Below are positions 11,450 through 22,214 of a stretch of 64,000 nucleotides of DNA, in pieces. Both the position numbers and the translations under genes were made by a program. Below the pieces are notes generated by a model. It was not told where the DNA came from. It made no database searches and worked only from the letters and a program-made list of their open reading frames with translations. Location of the stretch: contig JAAONU010000006.1 in the NCBI GenBank assembly GCA_012932295.1, positions 20,849,453 to 20,913,452 on the forward strand, given 5' to 3'. Position 1 is the stretch's first letter; each line of letters starts with the position of its first letter. The DNA comes from Cyclina sinensis (Eukaryota; Mollusca; Bivalvia; Venerida; Veneridae).

Positions 11450-12185
11450 TAAGCTACTTGTCCCTGCAGGTTTTTTTTTACTTTTATGCTGTTGCTAAAT
11501 ACCTCACTGTAATGCACTGTTACAAAGCGTACTAGCTGAGCTTTGTGCTGAATTATTTCATTGTTTCGTTCAGTGCATGTCTCAATACTTTGTTTTTCTC
11601 ATTGTTCATACATTTTTACCTGTCAAAAACATCAAGATGGTTTTGTATCTGATTTTTGCAGACGAAGATAATATCATGGTTTGTTTGTTTGTTTTGTATT
11701 ATTTTGTTAATGTTTAGAAAAGTGCTTTTAGATTTTTTAGTGTTACCTGTATTTGAAATAAGTTCTGTAATTGTAAAATAATTGATCTCAGACATACTGG
11801 TTTAGAAGGGGTTTTTTTTTTAACTGTTTTGTTATTTTTCTTTTCAAATTGGAATTACAATGGAAAAAGGAAAAGGGAGAGAAAACAATTGCTTTCGTGA
11901 ATCTATAAAATGTTTCATTCAATTACTTTACCATCTACCCTGTGTGTTAAGAATATAAAACGATTGGACCTCTTCCAGTAAGTAGCAATTGAACAGATAT
12001 ATCTTAAAAGTTTAAGGTGAAGAATGTAGAATCATTTTAAAGCTGACTTACCGTGTGGCAGTAAATAACACGAGAAACAGTCACTTTAAGCTCGTCTGTT
12101 TCAAAGAAAATGTCGAGCTATTATGATCGCTGGGTCGTCGTTGTCGTTGGCGTTCTTGTGCAAAAACTTTAATGTAGCCCATTAC
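11450..12185. other. non-coding interval downstream of C1q
   Basis: Possible longer 3'UTR, with T-rich tracts near 11470 and 11810. No supported gene. Confidence 0.4.
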
Positions 12186-12189
12186 TCAA

Positions 12190-12870
12190 ACATATTAAAA
12201 GGTATCAATATGATACCTTGAATGCTTGCTTATTATGACAAGAGATATTTGTAACACAAGGGGCATGATTCTGAAAGCTATGGGTTTTTTAGTTATGCCC
12301 CTTTTTAACTTACATTTTTTGTCAAAATTGCTTATTAAGTTGAATGATTTCAAAACTATCAAAGAATTTAATATGAAACTTGGACTGCTAGCTTACCATG
12401 ACAGGGGGCCATTGTTACACAAGTGGTATTGTTCTGAAAGCTATATGTTTGGAGTTATGCTCCCTTCAACTTACAAAGTTTGTCAAAATTGCTTATTAAG
12501 TTGAATGATTTCAAAACTATCAAAGATATCAATATGAAACTTGGACTGCTTGCTTATCATGACAAGAGACAGTTGTAACACAAGGGGCATTATTCTGAAA
12601 GCTATATTTTTAGAATTATGTGTTTTTAACTTACAATCTTTGTCAAAATTGCTTATTACGTTGAATGATTTCAAAACTATCAAAGATATCAATATGAAAC
12701 TTGGACTACTTGCTTATCATGACAAGAGGCACTTGTAACACAAGGGGCACTATTCTGAAAGCTAAATTTTTGGAATTATGTCCCTTTTTAACTTACATTT
12801 TATTTGTCAAAATTGCTTATTGAGTTGAATGATCAAAGCTATTAAAGGTACCAATATGAACAATCTTCAG
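12190..12870. repeat. tandem repeat, about 161-bp unit, four copies
   Basis: The unit contains GCTTGCTTATCATGACAAG, TTGTAACACAAGGGGCAT, TCTGAAAGCTA and AATTGCTTATTAAGTTGAAT. Copies start near 12226, 12388, 12548 and 12710. Short ORFs in both strands arise from the repeat and are not genes. The flanks (AGCTATTATGATCGCTGGG on the left, CAAGAACTGTAACTATGGCCC on the right) look like parts of the same dispersed element. Confidence 0.8.
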
Positions 12871-13159
12871 TATCTTGACATGAAAGGTCAGAGGTATATA
12901 GACTTCCTTCAGGAGTTGTGCACAAGAACTGTAACTATGGCCCCCAATGTCGACATGTAAAACAGATGAGCGTTGGCGCCGCTCCGCGGAACACTTGTTT
13001 CATTAGTTTTGATGTACTTTAAAAATATATAATTGACGAATGTGGTTCAGTGTGCTTTCCAATGCCTGTGATAATTGCATTTTATTAAGTTTGCATTATT
13101 TTATTTTATTACAATACATACCTTTTTATATCATTGATATAAGTTTTATCTAGTACATG

Positions 13160-13200
13160 TATGAGTGCGTGCGTGCGTGAGTGCGTGCGTGGGTGCGTAT
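13160..13200. repeat. GTGC-type microsatellite
   Basis: Imperfect run of GTGC/GTGAGTGC units. Confidence 0.85.
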
Positions 13201-14233
13201 AAACATATAAAACATAGAAGAGGCCGATCTATTGAAACGTTTTGAAACTATACATGTTCAGTTAGTTTGCTACATATGTTACAGGCTTTTCAATAATTGT
13301 ACAGGACAAAAAATTACATTTCATTGCTATTCTACTATAATCAGAGTTATTTGCTGTAAAACAATTTGTTTTCAAAGGGAAGCCATTAAATTCAGATCAT
13401 ATAGATACAAGGAAATATATCAAATCGTACCAGATAAGGGTGTATTAATCGACGATATCAAAACTTTGGTAAGGGTTGACAACGTCAGATAAACCCTTCG
13501 CTCTTTCAAACCTTGGAAAATATTTTCGTATTAGAGTTTATAACAAAAAATTATTATCAACAATGAACCAGTAAATACTTGTCAAAACTTATTTATCTGC
13601 TTTATAACCATGTTAAGATTAAAACCGAATAATTTGGAAAAACACAGTGCTACATTTTATGTGAATGATGGGAATACATGGGCTACATAGTATGTGTGCG
13701 TCATGCTGTCCTACTGATTCTGATGTGCTACAAAAAGATGCAAGGGGAGCGGTCGCACACACACACACACCCATCTTTTGCTTGAAGAGGAAAATAAAAA
13801 TATTATGATAAATTATTAAGTTTTCGGACATTGGCAAGTATTGAACCTACTTAGTAATCGAATGGCCTATTTCCAACAGTTTAGGCCGTAAACAAACAAA
13901 AAATGTTGAGTTTAATGCTAAAAGTGTCAATTTTATTTTCAATGATGTGAATAATATATCTAGTTATATTCATAATATATTTATTCCATTTGGCATATTT
14001 TTTTTCGTGGTTAAATGTTTTTATAATTTATTTTCAACTGTATTAATGTTCTTATTATTGCATTATTTTCTGATGCAATTAAACTAACAATTACGAATTC
14101 TGCCCTAAAATTTTATAACAGCAATACTCTTATCCAATGACAAACTTCCTTTTTTAGCTAAGGATTTTGTATCTAACAATTTCATAGGTCAAAATCGATT
14201 TTAATACAGCTACGCCGAATAATGTAAAATACG
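13201..14233. other. non-coding interval
   Basis: No supported gene. A short AC run lies at about 13755-13770. The rest is AT-rich. Confidence 0.4.
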
Positions 14234-14522
14234 AGGAGCGGATGTGGTCCAGTGGTAACGCGCTGGACTGGTAAAGCAGGGGTCCCGAGTTCGATCCCCC
14301 GCTCCTCCACTAACATTACTAATAGTCTTTCGGATGAGACTTTAAACCGAGGTCCCATGTATCAGTGCTATACACTGAGCATGAAAAAGAACCAGGGGTG
14401 TCTCTGGAATGGGATGCTTTCTGTATCTTGCACTACCCCCACAACATAAAATAACTAATCTCTTCAGGGGGCGTCGGTCATATGGGCTACCGGTACCGAC
14501 GTTAAATAAGCTTAAATAGATA
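14234..14522 (+). repeat. tRNA-derived SINE
   Basis: The head at 14234-14310 has A-box-like TGGTCCAGTGGTAACGCG and B-box GAGTTCGATCC, with an acceptor-like GGAGCGG/CCGCTCC pair, but the anticodon and T stems are mismatched. The body contains CTTTCGGATGAGAC and TTAAACCGAGGTCCC, a block that resembles the conserved central domain of metazoan SINEs (from memory, domain name not assigned). The tail ends TTAAATAAGCTTAAATAGATAG. A tail-only relative is at 36500-36590. Confidence 0.75.
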
Positions 14523-14524
14523 GA

Positions 14525-16849
14525 TGTAAAATACAATCCACAGACCCCGCGATACGATTGGCTCTGTAAAACTTTTAGGTAAACAAATCATGTCCAATGC
14601 GTAGCCAACATTATTTAAGGAATCTTGGTAACAATGAGCAGAAATATTGTATCAAATTAAGATCCTTTTTTTTAAAAAAACAAAGGAACGAAAACCGGGG
14701 GTAAGCGCGCGGTCAATCCACAGATTTTGTTGTTTTCCGGTTAATAAACATATATTGAAAAAAAAAATATATGTAAACATAAAGAATAAATCAAATCAAA
14801 CTTTCTGGCAAAATTTCAGCCTTTTATATGCATTTTATTAGCGAAAATTAAGATAATACCGAATTTAAGTCACCGCAAAGGGATGGCACATAGGCATACA
14901 TTTTCCTCGATATTTCCCCTTCCGGTTGATATATTTTCAAATCTGCACGATCTATTGAGAAAAGTTCACTTAAAAGAATTTTTAATTTTGAAACATTTGA
15001 ATGAAAGAATAGGGAAATACAATGAGCCAAATTATTGTCACATTCAATCAGCCACCCTTTCAAGCGTTTGGCTCTATTTTTTAAAGGTTATTCTTTAAAA
15101 ATAACACTTCCTATATGTAGCTAAGATTATGAAAAGCTTTTCTGTAAATATAGCCGAAATATTTTATCAAATTAACATTTTATTGTCAACCGAGGGGAAG
15201 TGCGCGATAAATTCGCAGATACCGTTTAAAGCCAAAAAGGTTGGATGATGAAAAATTTTGAAAACGTATCTCTTTACACTGATGAGATGTTTTAAGTTAC
15301 TTAAACCGTGAATAGATGAAGAGTAAGATAGAGACGTCAATGATCAGGACTCAGATTTGATCGTGTACTATTCTGCAAATCATATTTCTGCAAATCCTGA
15401 TACCAAACTCTTTCACAGTCGCTGGTAATGTCATTCAAGCGAGTGAAAAAGTTTTACATTTTTTTATTTCCCCAAAATATCTGATGAAATGTAGAGAAAA
15501 TAAGTAGAAAAACGGCTTTCCCGGACTACGATATTTGGTAAAATGCGGTTATATATGCGAGCTATCCTGAATAGACGGACGAACAGAAAATTTATTATAT
15601 TTACGTTTTCATTTTCAGTGATCATTCAATAAAACATGAGCTCTAGAACAATGTAGATCATATGAGGTAAATAATAATCATGCACGCTTAAAGCATTCGA
15701 CGGATGAAAGCAAAGGGGTTCCGTATGCGTATTTATTATTATATGACAGTTAAAACCTTTTGTGACAGTTAGCTGAATCATATGGACATAGTCGTCGGAT
15801 CCCTTTAACAGCTGTCGGAGATGTTGATATGCAGTAAGCCTATCTTCAATGTGAATTAAAGAAACTAGACCTGTAGCCTCAATATCCTGGCACAAAGACA
15901 AGTACCCGTCACTTGTCACACAGGTACAGATTTATAATCATGAGGACATGCCTTTGAGCAAATTGATTGAAATATTTCTTAAGAAAACCTCGAGATCAAG
16001 CTTGACATGAAAACGTGAATGTTACATTTCAGTCTCATTTCTTTTTTCTGGCTGAGCTATAGAGGTGGTGTGCTACCGGGGCCACTTAGGGCCTTTGCGC
16101 CTCCAGTCGCACCACCTAGTTGAAGTTATATCAGACTACGGCAAGTAAAATCCTTTAATGCTATCAAAAGACTTGTGTTATCCGCCACACGGTCGTGAGT
16201 TCATCTCGTTTCCATATTCATTAACTGTTTCTCCTATCAAAGTCTAATCTGATAGACACATCCCCAGCCCTTCTCTATTTGTAATAGCTATTCCAGTATG
16301 ATGTAAAGGAAAGAAAGAAAGAAAGTTCATAGAAAGTTGTACAGTGTTACTTCACTCAAAGAGATTTTATGTACAAACATCAATGGGTTTTATACACTAG
16401 TGTCATAAGGTAAACATACCTATATGTGATTTTCGGCAATTATGTGATTGTTTAAATATTGACTATGAAAGCGTCAGATTTATTTAGTAATTATGTAAAC
16501 ACTCATATACATGCGGAGTCTCATCGATAAATATTTGCACCAATGTAAAATTTGAACCCCTAGACTCTGGTTATGATTAAAATGAATTGAACCTTTTGTT
16601 TAAATCCAAGCTCGTTAAGAAAAATCCTCACACATTTGTAATCCAAATAAAATGCACGAAATTTTCTTCCTTTCTGATTTTCTTAAAATGCTATACATGC
16701 ATACGAATTGCATAAAGTGATTTTCTGCTGCTTTGAATTTTCTACTGAATTTAGTTTTCATTTTTCTTAAGTGTTGTATATGTATGGGAATATGTCATTT
16801 TTTGGTCGACGTGGATGTTAATTTCTAGTATATGGCAATTAATATGAAA
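14525..16849. other. non-coding interval with a diverged duplication and a hairpin
   Basis: Segments around 14630-14740 and 15160-15225 are diverged copies of one sequence (AAATATT..ATCAAATTAA.., AACCG.GGGG.AAG.GCGCG). A 10-bp stem, AGGTGGTGTG at 16063-16072 and CGCACCACCT at 16108-16117, could form a hairpin. A short GAAA run lies at about 16310. No supported gene. Confidence 0.45.
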
Positions 16850-17131
16850 TTATATCTAGGAAATATTAGTCTTTTTAGCGGACATGTTCCGATTTTAGCA
16901 ACAAAGGTATTCTCTGCACGTGTATATTCATATTAAATAAACGCTCACCAATGACTCATAGGTTTGAAAATATCAAAAGCTTACAGAATACACAAAGACG
17001 TTGTGGTCACAAAATTGGACCAAACAGTCGATTCACCGTATACCAGGGTTGACACACCCGAGAAGGGATATTAACTTCAACGAGTTTGTTCTAAAAATCT
17101 TCAGTAAAAGAAAAGTGTAAAGTGCATAAAA

Positions 17132-17238
17132 ATGGAATTTTGTAGACGAAATTTGTCTAGACAGTACGTACAACTGGTCGCGGTAGGATTTTGCGTTATG
17201 TTGTTACTGCTAATGTTTGAGGATTTCTTTGACATAAG
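17132..17238 (+). CDS. NXPE exon 1, signal anchor
   Basis: The ATG at 17132 opens 35 codons plus two bases ending in AG before donor GTAAAA. It is basic at the N-terminus (CRRNLSRQ), then has a hydrophobic membrane segment. The phase matches exon 2 exactly, which supports this distant exon across a 5.8 kb intron. Confidence 0.75.
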
Positions 17239-18379
17239 GTAAAACCATGTATATGGATATATTTTCATAAATTTTAATTCAATTTGATTTGCAAATATTA
17301 ATTTCTAATGCAAGACCAACCGATTAGAAGAAAATAACAACTGGAAATGAAACCACACCTAAAGTCCTATATAAAAAAAAAGAGAAAACAATGCTATCCT
17401 TCCTTTTTTTTGTTCTTTCGAAAAATAACAAAAAACATTTTTTAATCAGCAAGACAGGCTTTAGTGTAACATCCAGCTACATCTGTCGCGGCCAATGAAA
17501 CTCAGGTGTTTGTGATTATCAAATAATGTTTTCATTTTTAAGTGATATTTAACAGTATGTCTTTCCAGAGGAGACATTTAAAAAATAAAGTTTGAACTTT
17601 GGACTTCATTAATTTATTAAGCGGTGTCAGAGGTGTTAGGTCTTGACAAAAATCTCAGAAATGCTCTGATATTTAATAACAAAAAAGTTACCAGCGCGCA
17701 ACGGTCCGGCAATGTTTTTGTACTGAAGGGTCTTGAACATACTTCCAAGGGACCGTCACTGGATTGTGCTTTTTCTTTGGAAATATAAGTTCATTAGATA
17801 TACGGAATGTCAGTAGCATAAATTACTGCATTGTTTCATTATTACATTCATTTATATTCTACACCTAGGTAGGACGTACTTGCTTATTGTAGCGGAGAAT
17901 AATAGAAAAAATTAAAACTAAAGTCGGTTTCTTCGACGTGAAAAAAAACCGATTTCTCCAGACTCCATTTCACGTGACAGTTATGACTTTTCTTAACGTG
18001 CACGTTATTCTCACCTCTCTACCGCTAAGAAAAAAAAATAATAATGGTGCTACGCCATTACTGGAACTGTCATATCACGGCATAGTTACAACTTTCCCAG
18101 CTATAATCTATAATTTATAGCAACTGCACTACGAAAAAAGCAACTGCTGTCTCTCTGCCGAAAAGATAAATATCACATAATAACACAAAAGCAGTAAAGA
18201 GAGTTGAGCTACATGAGCTACGTCTAATTCATTCATTCATTCATTCATCCATTCATTTCATTCATTTTCGGAAGTACAACAGAGCGGAATTCAATATTGA
18301 ATTGTCACGGAAACGCCGGGCTGTCACAGTGTGCAACTCAAACGACGTTCCTTCCAACCGCAACTTTAGAACAATAGTA

Positions 18380-18387
18380 TGACGTCA
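18380..18387. promoter_or_regulatory. consensus CRE palindrome TGACGTCA, copy A
   Basis: A perfect CREB/ATF-type site in a block conserved between duplication copies A and B. Conservation is seen in sequence; function is inference. Confidence 0.45.
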
Positions 18388-18800
18388 GCCCTTGGAAACG
18401 GCAAAGTTACGGCAGAATTACGTCTTTCTTGCCAACAGTCACTATTCTTGCCAACAGTAAACGATGGTGTGACATCACGTCCTTGATATAGTCACGTCAG
18501 GGCATCATATTTACCAGATCTGCCACGAGTTTTCGTTTCATTTAATATGAGTGGTCTTAATTGTACGAGTTATCTTAAAACGATGAAAACGAGGCTCGGC
18601 CGAGTTTTATCATTTTCTAATAACAAGTGTAATAAAGTCCATATTCCATGACCACGAATATAATTTTCTATTTATATCATAGAAGTTTTGTAAGTTAATG
18701 TTGACAGAAATGCACAAAAAACTTTGTTTTGTCCGTATACGCGCAGACTACTTGAATAAGCCATTAGCGTATTGTTAATGTCGTTGATTATCAATGACAT

Positions 18801-18808
18801 TGACGTCA
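18801..18808. promoter_or_regulatory. third TGACGTCA site
   Basis: Another perfect CRE-like palindrome about 100 bp left of the Polinton-type element, beyond the clearly matched duplication block. Confidence 0.35.
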
Positions 18809-18905
18809 CTGTTATTACACTAGTGTTATATCAAGAATATTACACGCCTTTACTACACGCCTACGACGTCTTCTATGATCAACGAGATTAGAAAAATGTT
18901 ATTAA

Positions 18906-18911
18906 GCGAGC
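18906..18911. repeat. 6-bp target-site duplication, left (GCGAGC)
   Basis: Identical to 21500-21505 on the far side of the element. Six base pairs is the length expected for Polinton/Maverick integration. Confidence 0.85.
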
Positions 18912-18953
18912 AGTAGTATAAAACTGGTGGGTGGATCACCACTTTTGTGGTGA
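18912..18953 (+). repeat. left terminal inverted repeat of the Polinton-type element
   Basis: It ends in GATCACCACTTTTGTGGTGA (18934-18953), which is itself a hairpin: a TCACCAC/GTGGTGA stem with a short loop. Confidence 0.85.
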
Positions 18954-19257
18954 TTTGCCCTTTGGGTTACTGCGCATTCGTTAAAGGGGAAATTAACGTG
19001 ACAACATGTCTGTCATGACTGCCAGGAGTTATCTGATTTTTGTTAGCACTAGCATTCCTGAAAGTATGCTGGACTCTCTGAAAGTGTCATAGACAGTTTA
19101 AAATGAGTTGAAACATAAAATTCTTATGATCCACTTTTTCATGGCGAAGTCTCTTTGTTTACATCGGATAATAAACATAATGGTCGCTATTTAACCGAAA
19201 TGGACTTTTTAACGAAACTGTCATTTTATACGGAATGATTGCAAGTATAACATCGCT

Positions 19258-19749
19258 ATGGATAATAAAGAAAAGGAGAAGATTTTAGAGCAATATTATT
19301 TTAATGAGAAAAATACAGCTGAGTATGCCGGTAGCAAGAAACTGTTTGAAGTTCTGGATAAAAAGTATCCCGGATTATTTACGATTACTGGCATAAAACA
19401 ATGGCTTAATAATCAAAACGCTTACTCGCTTCAAAAGCCGAGAAGATATAGATTTAAGATGGCAAATGTAAGGGTGACGGCTATCATTGAGCAGCTGGAC
19501 ATAGATCTTTTGTCAGTGACCAATCTCGCTGAGGAGAATAACGGTGTACAATTTCTGCTTTGTGCTATAGATATTTTATTGAGGAAACTTTGGGTGAGAC
19601 CACTGAAAAACAAAACGGCAAAGGAAGTTTTGAGTGCTATGAAAGACATTCGCGCAAACATTTCTCCGAATAAAATACAGAGAGTTCGGGGAGAATGTAT
19701 TTTAAGGTTACTAAAACGTCGTTACGATTTATATTGCCTTTCCTTTTAA
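19258..19749 (+). pseudogene. truncated Polinton-type (retroviral-like) integrase
   Basis: The 163-codon ORF resembles the N-terminal half of the DDE integrase of Polintons, the family that includes the worm protein F54H12.3. Recognisable are the N-terminal helical region (residues 1-60), the motif GIKQWLNNQNAYSLQKPRRY, a likely first catalytic Asp in QLDIDLL, and the block AIDILLRKLWVRPL before KNKTAKEVL. Around residues 135-145, where the second catalytic Asp is expected, the sequence is degraded. The frame then runs into unrelated residues and stops. The third catalytic residue and the C-terminal DNA-binding part are absent, so it is not expected to be active. Confidence 0.8.
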
Positions 19750-19769
19750 AAAGGAAACGTTATTATCAA

Positions 19770-19922
19770 ATGAGTGAAAAGGTGTGAAAAGGAGTGAAAG
19801 AGGAGGCATGAGGAGTGAAGGAGGAGGCATGAGGGGTGAAAGAGGAGGCATGAGGAGTGAAAGATGAGACATGAGGAGCAAAAGAAGAGTGAAAGAGGAG
19901 ACAAGAGGAGAGAGAGAGATGA
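19770..19922. repeat. purine-rich tandem repeat
   Basis: Repeats of GTGAAAGAGGAGGCATGAGGA-like units (about 21-22 bp) with one strand almost all purine. It lies directly after the broken integrase and may mark the internal deletion junction. The ORF on the complementary strand is a shadow. Confidence 0.8.
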
Positions 19923-20234
19923 GCGTTAACATAATGACAGTTTTGTAGGTGAATAGGTTACGTCATGTATGTACAAAAACAGAGTGATATACTAGGGATA
20001 TAGAATAGATTCAACAAAGAAAAACAGTTTGATTGTTTTATTGATATCATACGTTTCCCATTAACATCCAATACTAATAATGTTTCTCTATTTTTTCACA
20101 TTTTAATGGCTTAGCATAAAAGCTACTGAAGTAAGATGAATTGTCATAATTGCCACATAAAACTCCTCCAACGCTTTATTTTGTAACAATCCGTGATTTT
20201 TTTATTTTTAAACGTGTATATAACTTAAGATCGT

Positions 20235-20435
20235 TCATATCAACAGTTTGCACTTAGGTGTCCATCTGTCTCGAGATAATGTTTTAAAAAACGGAGGCTG
20301 AAGCATTGCAATTGTTTTTCTCATTGCCTTTAAAAGTTTATTTCCCGAAGTACTCGCAGTCGTCTTACAGCAGCCGTAACTATCTGTTTCGGGTTTTACA
20401 CTATCAATCCGAGCCTTCTTCTTGTTCCATGACAT
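20235..20435 (-). CDS. short basic ORF, possibly the tail of the zinc-finger gene
   Basis: 66 codons beginning MSWNKKKARIDSVKPET. It lies just downstream (minus strand) of the zinc-finger ORF in a different frame. A third frame between the two is also open for about 30 codons and looks protein-like. Together these hint that one gene has suffered frameshifts. No recognised domain. Confidence 0.3.
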   Translation of the reverse strand: MSWNKKKARIDSVKPETDSYGCCKTTASTSGNKLLKAMRKTIAMLQPPFFKTLSRDRWTPKCKLLI

Positions 20436-20468
20436 CCTCTCTTTCCAGCTCTGGAATTTGGTAAGTGT

Positions 20469-21026
20469 CTAGGACCTTGTCAAAGAGAAACTTATGCCGT
20501 ATTTCAAAGTTTCGTCCTTGACATACCCATCCGTATCGATCAGCTGATTGACTGTCTTCTTTATAGATTTATAGATAGGATCTTTTTTCATTGCATCAAA
20601 CCACACCAATTTACTGCCGAAACTGTTCATCATTGCTTTCCTGTAGGTGCTTTTCATATTCCTGAAAACTTTTTCTTTGGCTTCAAGTTCACTAATGTCA
20701 TTATCTTCTCCCATAAGGTCATTTACCTTGGAGTAATACTGCGACTGACACTTTTGAAACGATTCATCTACAATGTGTCTCCAAGGATCGATCTCCATAG
20801 ACTCCTCTGAAGTGACAAATGTATCGTCACTGTCGTGACTGTGGCTAGACTCATTGTCATCTATGGGCCCAAAAATATCCTCTTTCACTGATACGTCTGA
20901 CATTGCGTCTTCATCTGAGTCTGTATCTGAATGTGCCAAGTTTTTATGTCGTAACATATTATCCTTTCTCCCAAAAGTCTTTAAACAAATGTCGCACCGA
21001 AACATCGTCTTCGCCGTGTTAAACAA
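20469..21026 (-). CDS. C2H2 zinc-finger protein of the Polinton-type element
   Basis: 185 codons. Near the N-terminus is one classical finger, FRCDICLKTFGRKDNMLRH with a second His four residues on (C-X2-C-X12-H-X4-H). It is followed by an acidic Ser/Asp-rich stretch (about 32-85) and a helical C-terminal region (about 90-175, FQKCQSQYYSKVNDLM). The last residues look out of frame relative to the adjoining open frame, so the 3' end may be frameshifted. It lies on the opposite strand to the integrase. Host-like zinc fingers are seen in some invertebrate Polintons; the role is unknown. Confidence 0.55.
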   Translation of the reverse strand: MFNTAKTMFRCDICLKTFGRKDNMLRHKNLAHSDTDSDEDAMSDVSVKEDIFGPIDDNESSHSHDSDDTFVTSEESMEIDPWRHIVDESFQKCQSQYYSKVNDLMGEDNDISELEAKEKVFRNMKSTYRKAMMNSFGSKLVWFDAMKKDPIYKSIKKTVNQLIDTDGYVKDETLKYGISFSLTRS

Positions 21027-21051
21027 GAATGAGGAGGAGTGAGGAAAGCAT

Positions 21052-21414
21052 TCAACTTAATACTTGTCCAGTAATTGCGATGTTGTCAAGTTCACCGGTG
21101 TTCTGTTTCGGTTTTCTTCCAGTAGATGGCGGGCCCTGTCTAGGTTTCTTACTCTTCTCGGTTTTATCGCCTATTTTTGAATTCTGACGTTTGCGTGTTG
21201 CACCGGTGGGTTGTATTTCTTTCTGGCCAATAATTGATACATCGTTAGGTTTAGCTTGACGTTCAAGCAAACTTTTATCTATAGCGGTTGTCTGCTCTGC
21301 CGGTAGAACCATTCTAATATAAATTTCAGACTGAGATCTCTGACCTCTATGAGACCTGATCCTCTTCATCTTCCTCTTACTTATCCTCGTAATGTCTTTA
21401 TCAAATAAGTCCAT
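21052..21414 (-). CDS. basic hypothetical protein next to the right terminus
   Basis: 120 codons, starting 85 bp inside the element's right end and reading inward. It is rich in K, R, Q and T, with basic runs SKRKMKRIRSHRGQRS and KTEKSKKPRQGPP. It lies 25 bp upstream of the zinc-finger ORF in the same direction, as expected for two genes sharing one promoter. I do not recognise a family. Confidence 0.5.
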   Translation of the reverse strand: MDLFDKDITRISKRKMKRIRSHRGQRSQSEIYIRMVLPAEQTTAIDKSLLERQAKPNDVSIIGQKEIQPTGATRKRQNSKIGDKTEKSKKPRQGPPSTGRKPKQNTGELDNIAITGQVLS

Positions 21415-21438
21415 GTTTCTAAATCACGTCTTGACTCT

Positions 21439-21499
21439 TCACCACAACAAGTGGTGATCCCCCCCCCCCCCCCGCCCCCACCCATAGTTTTAAACTACT
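21439..21499 (-). repeat. right terminal inverted repeat with a poly-C expansion
   Basis: The reverse complement matches the left terminus apart from an expanded C run (about 21459-21473) and one extra base in the hairpin loop (TCACCAC-AACAA-GTGGTGA). Confidence 0.85.
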
Positions 21500-21505
21500 G
21501 CGAGC
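21500..21505. repeat. 6-bp target-site duplication, right (GCGAGC)
   Basis: Identical to 18906-18911. Confidence 0.85.
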
Positions 21506-21559
21506 CTCTGGTAATATAAGCATTATCCCTGCACGAGTACGACTAAGAGCTTAGAGATT

Positions 21560-21930
21560 TTGAAATTTGTATTTTGCAGTAGACGTCTCAGTACCAAGTT
21601 TTTTTCAAATTATGTCCCTGCAGTCAAAATTGGTCTCGGTGGACCTATATGTGTACAATGTTTAACCTTTGTAATCTTTTTAGAAACCGTAAGCTCTAAC
21701 CTTGATATTTGGTATGTTGCACTGTATGGTTGCCTTTTTCAGAGATTGTCTAAATTATTTCCTTATAGTTAGAACTGACCATGCCTGGTATCCCTTGTTT
21801 TACATTGAGCTGTGTAGGAAAAACTTTGAAAATCTTGTTGTCTGAAACTGTATGATTTAGAGTTTTTTTATTCTGTATGTAGCATTGTCTAGTGGATATA
21901 ATATTGTAGGCAACTACAATCGCCATATTC
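21560..21930. repeat. dispersed repeat related to PCL intron 2
   Basis: Shares GCATTGTCTAGTGGA and AAAACTTTGAAAATCTTG-type strings with the tandem units at 45990-46880. It is a diverged member of the same dispersed repeat family. Confidence 0.65.
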
Positions 21931-22214
21931 AAAGCCCACATACTGTACCTTTTGATTTATAATGTACACGTTTTTCTTTCATATGACAATCTTTACCACT
22001 AACAGGGTGTTATGTTAACATTTTCAAGAATTTATATGCAGATAACTGATACTTGCAACCTATTTTTTCCACTGTTTCACTGGTGATAAAAGTTTGGATG
22101 TGCAGTATAATCAAATGTACTAAAAATATTTCACACTATAGTGTGAAGCAGTATCATGTGCCGCGCTAGATAACTGATGAGAATATCTAAGTCTTTTGTC
22201 GATAGGGATCTTAG

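Larger units (their letters stand above)
16850..18540 (+). repeat. segmental duplication copy A (NXPE promoter and exon 1 region)
   Basis: Blocks at about 16860-17144 and 18226-18540 are matched, in the same order, by 22215-22550 and 22551-22870. Shared strings include CAGCTTACAGAATACACA, CAGTCGATTCAC, TTGACACACCCG, a CATT microsatellite, TTGTCACGGAAACGC and CTTGCCAACAGTCAC. Copy A keeps the first coding exon; copy B lacks the roughly 1.1 kb between the two blocks. Confidence 0.85.
18912..21499. mobile_element. internally deleted Polinton/Maverick-type element, 2.6 kb
   Basis: The element starts AGTAGTATAAAACT and ends AGTTTTAAACTACT. Its inverted termini are alignable over 42 bp (left) and 61 bp (right), and GCGAGC is duplicated exactly on both sides. 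AG...CT ends and a 6-bp duplication are established Polinton hallmarks. Inside are a broken retroviral-type integrase (plus strand) and two or three minus-strand ORFs, including a C2H2 zinc-finger protein. No DNA polymerase B, packaging ATPase, protease or capsid genes are present. Full Polintons are about 15-20 kb, so most of the element is missing. An adintovirus relative is an alternative label. It sits in intron 1 of the NXPE gene. Confidence 0.85.

Noticed and set aside
14234..14310. Genuine tRNA gene
   Set aside because: The acceptor stem pairs, but the anticodon stem and T stem are mispaired and a SINE body follows.
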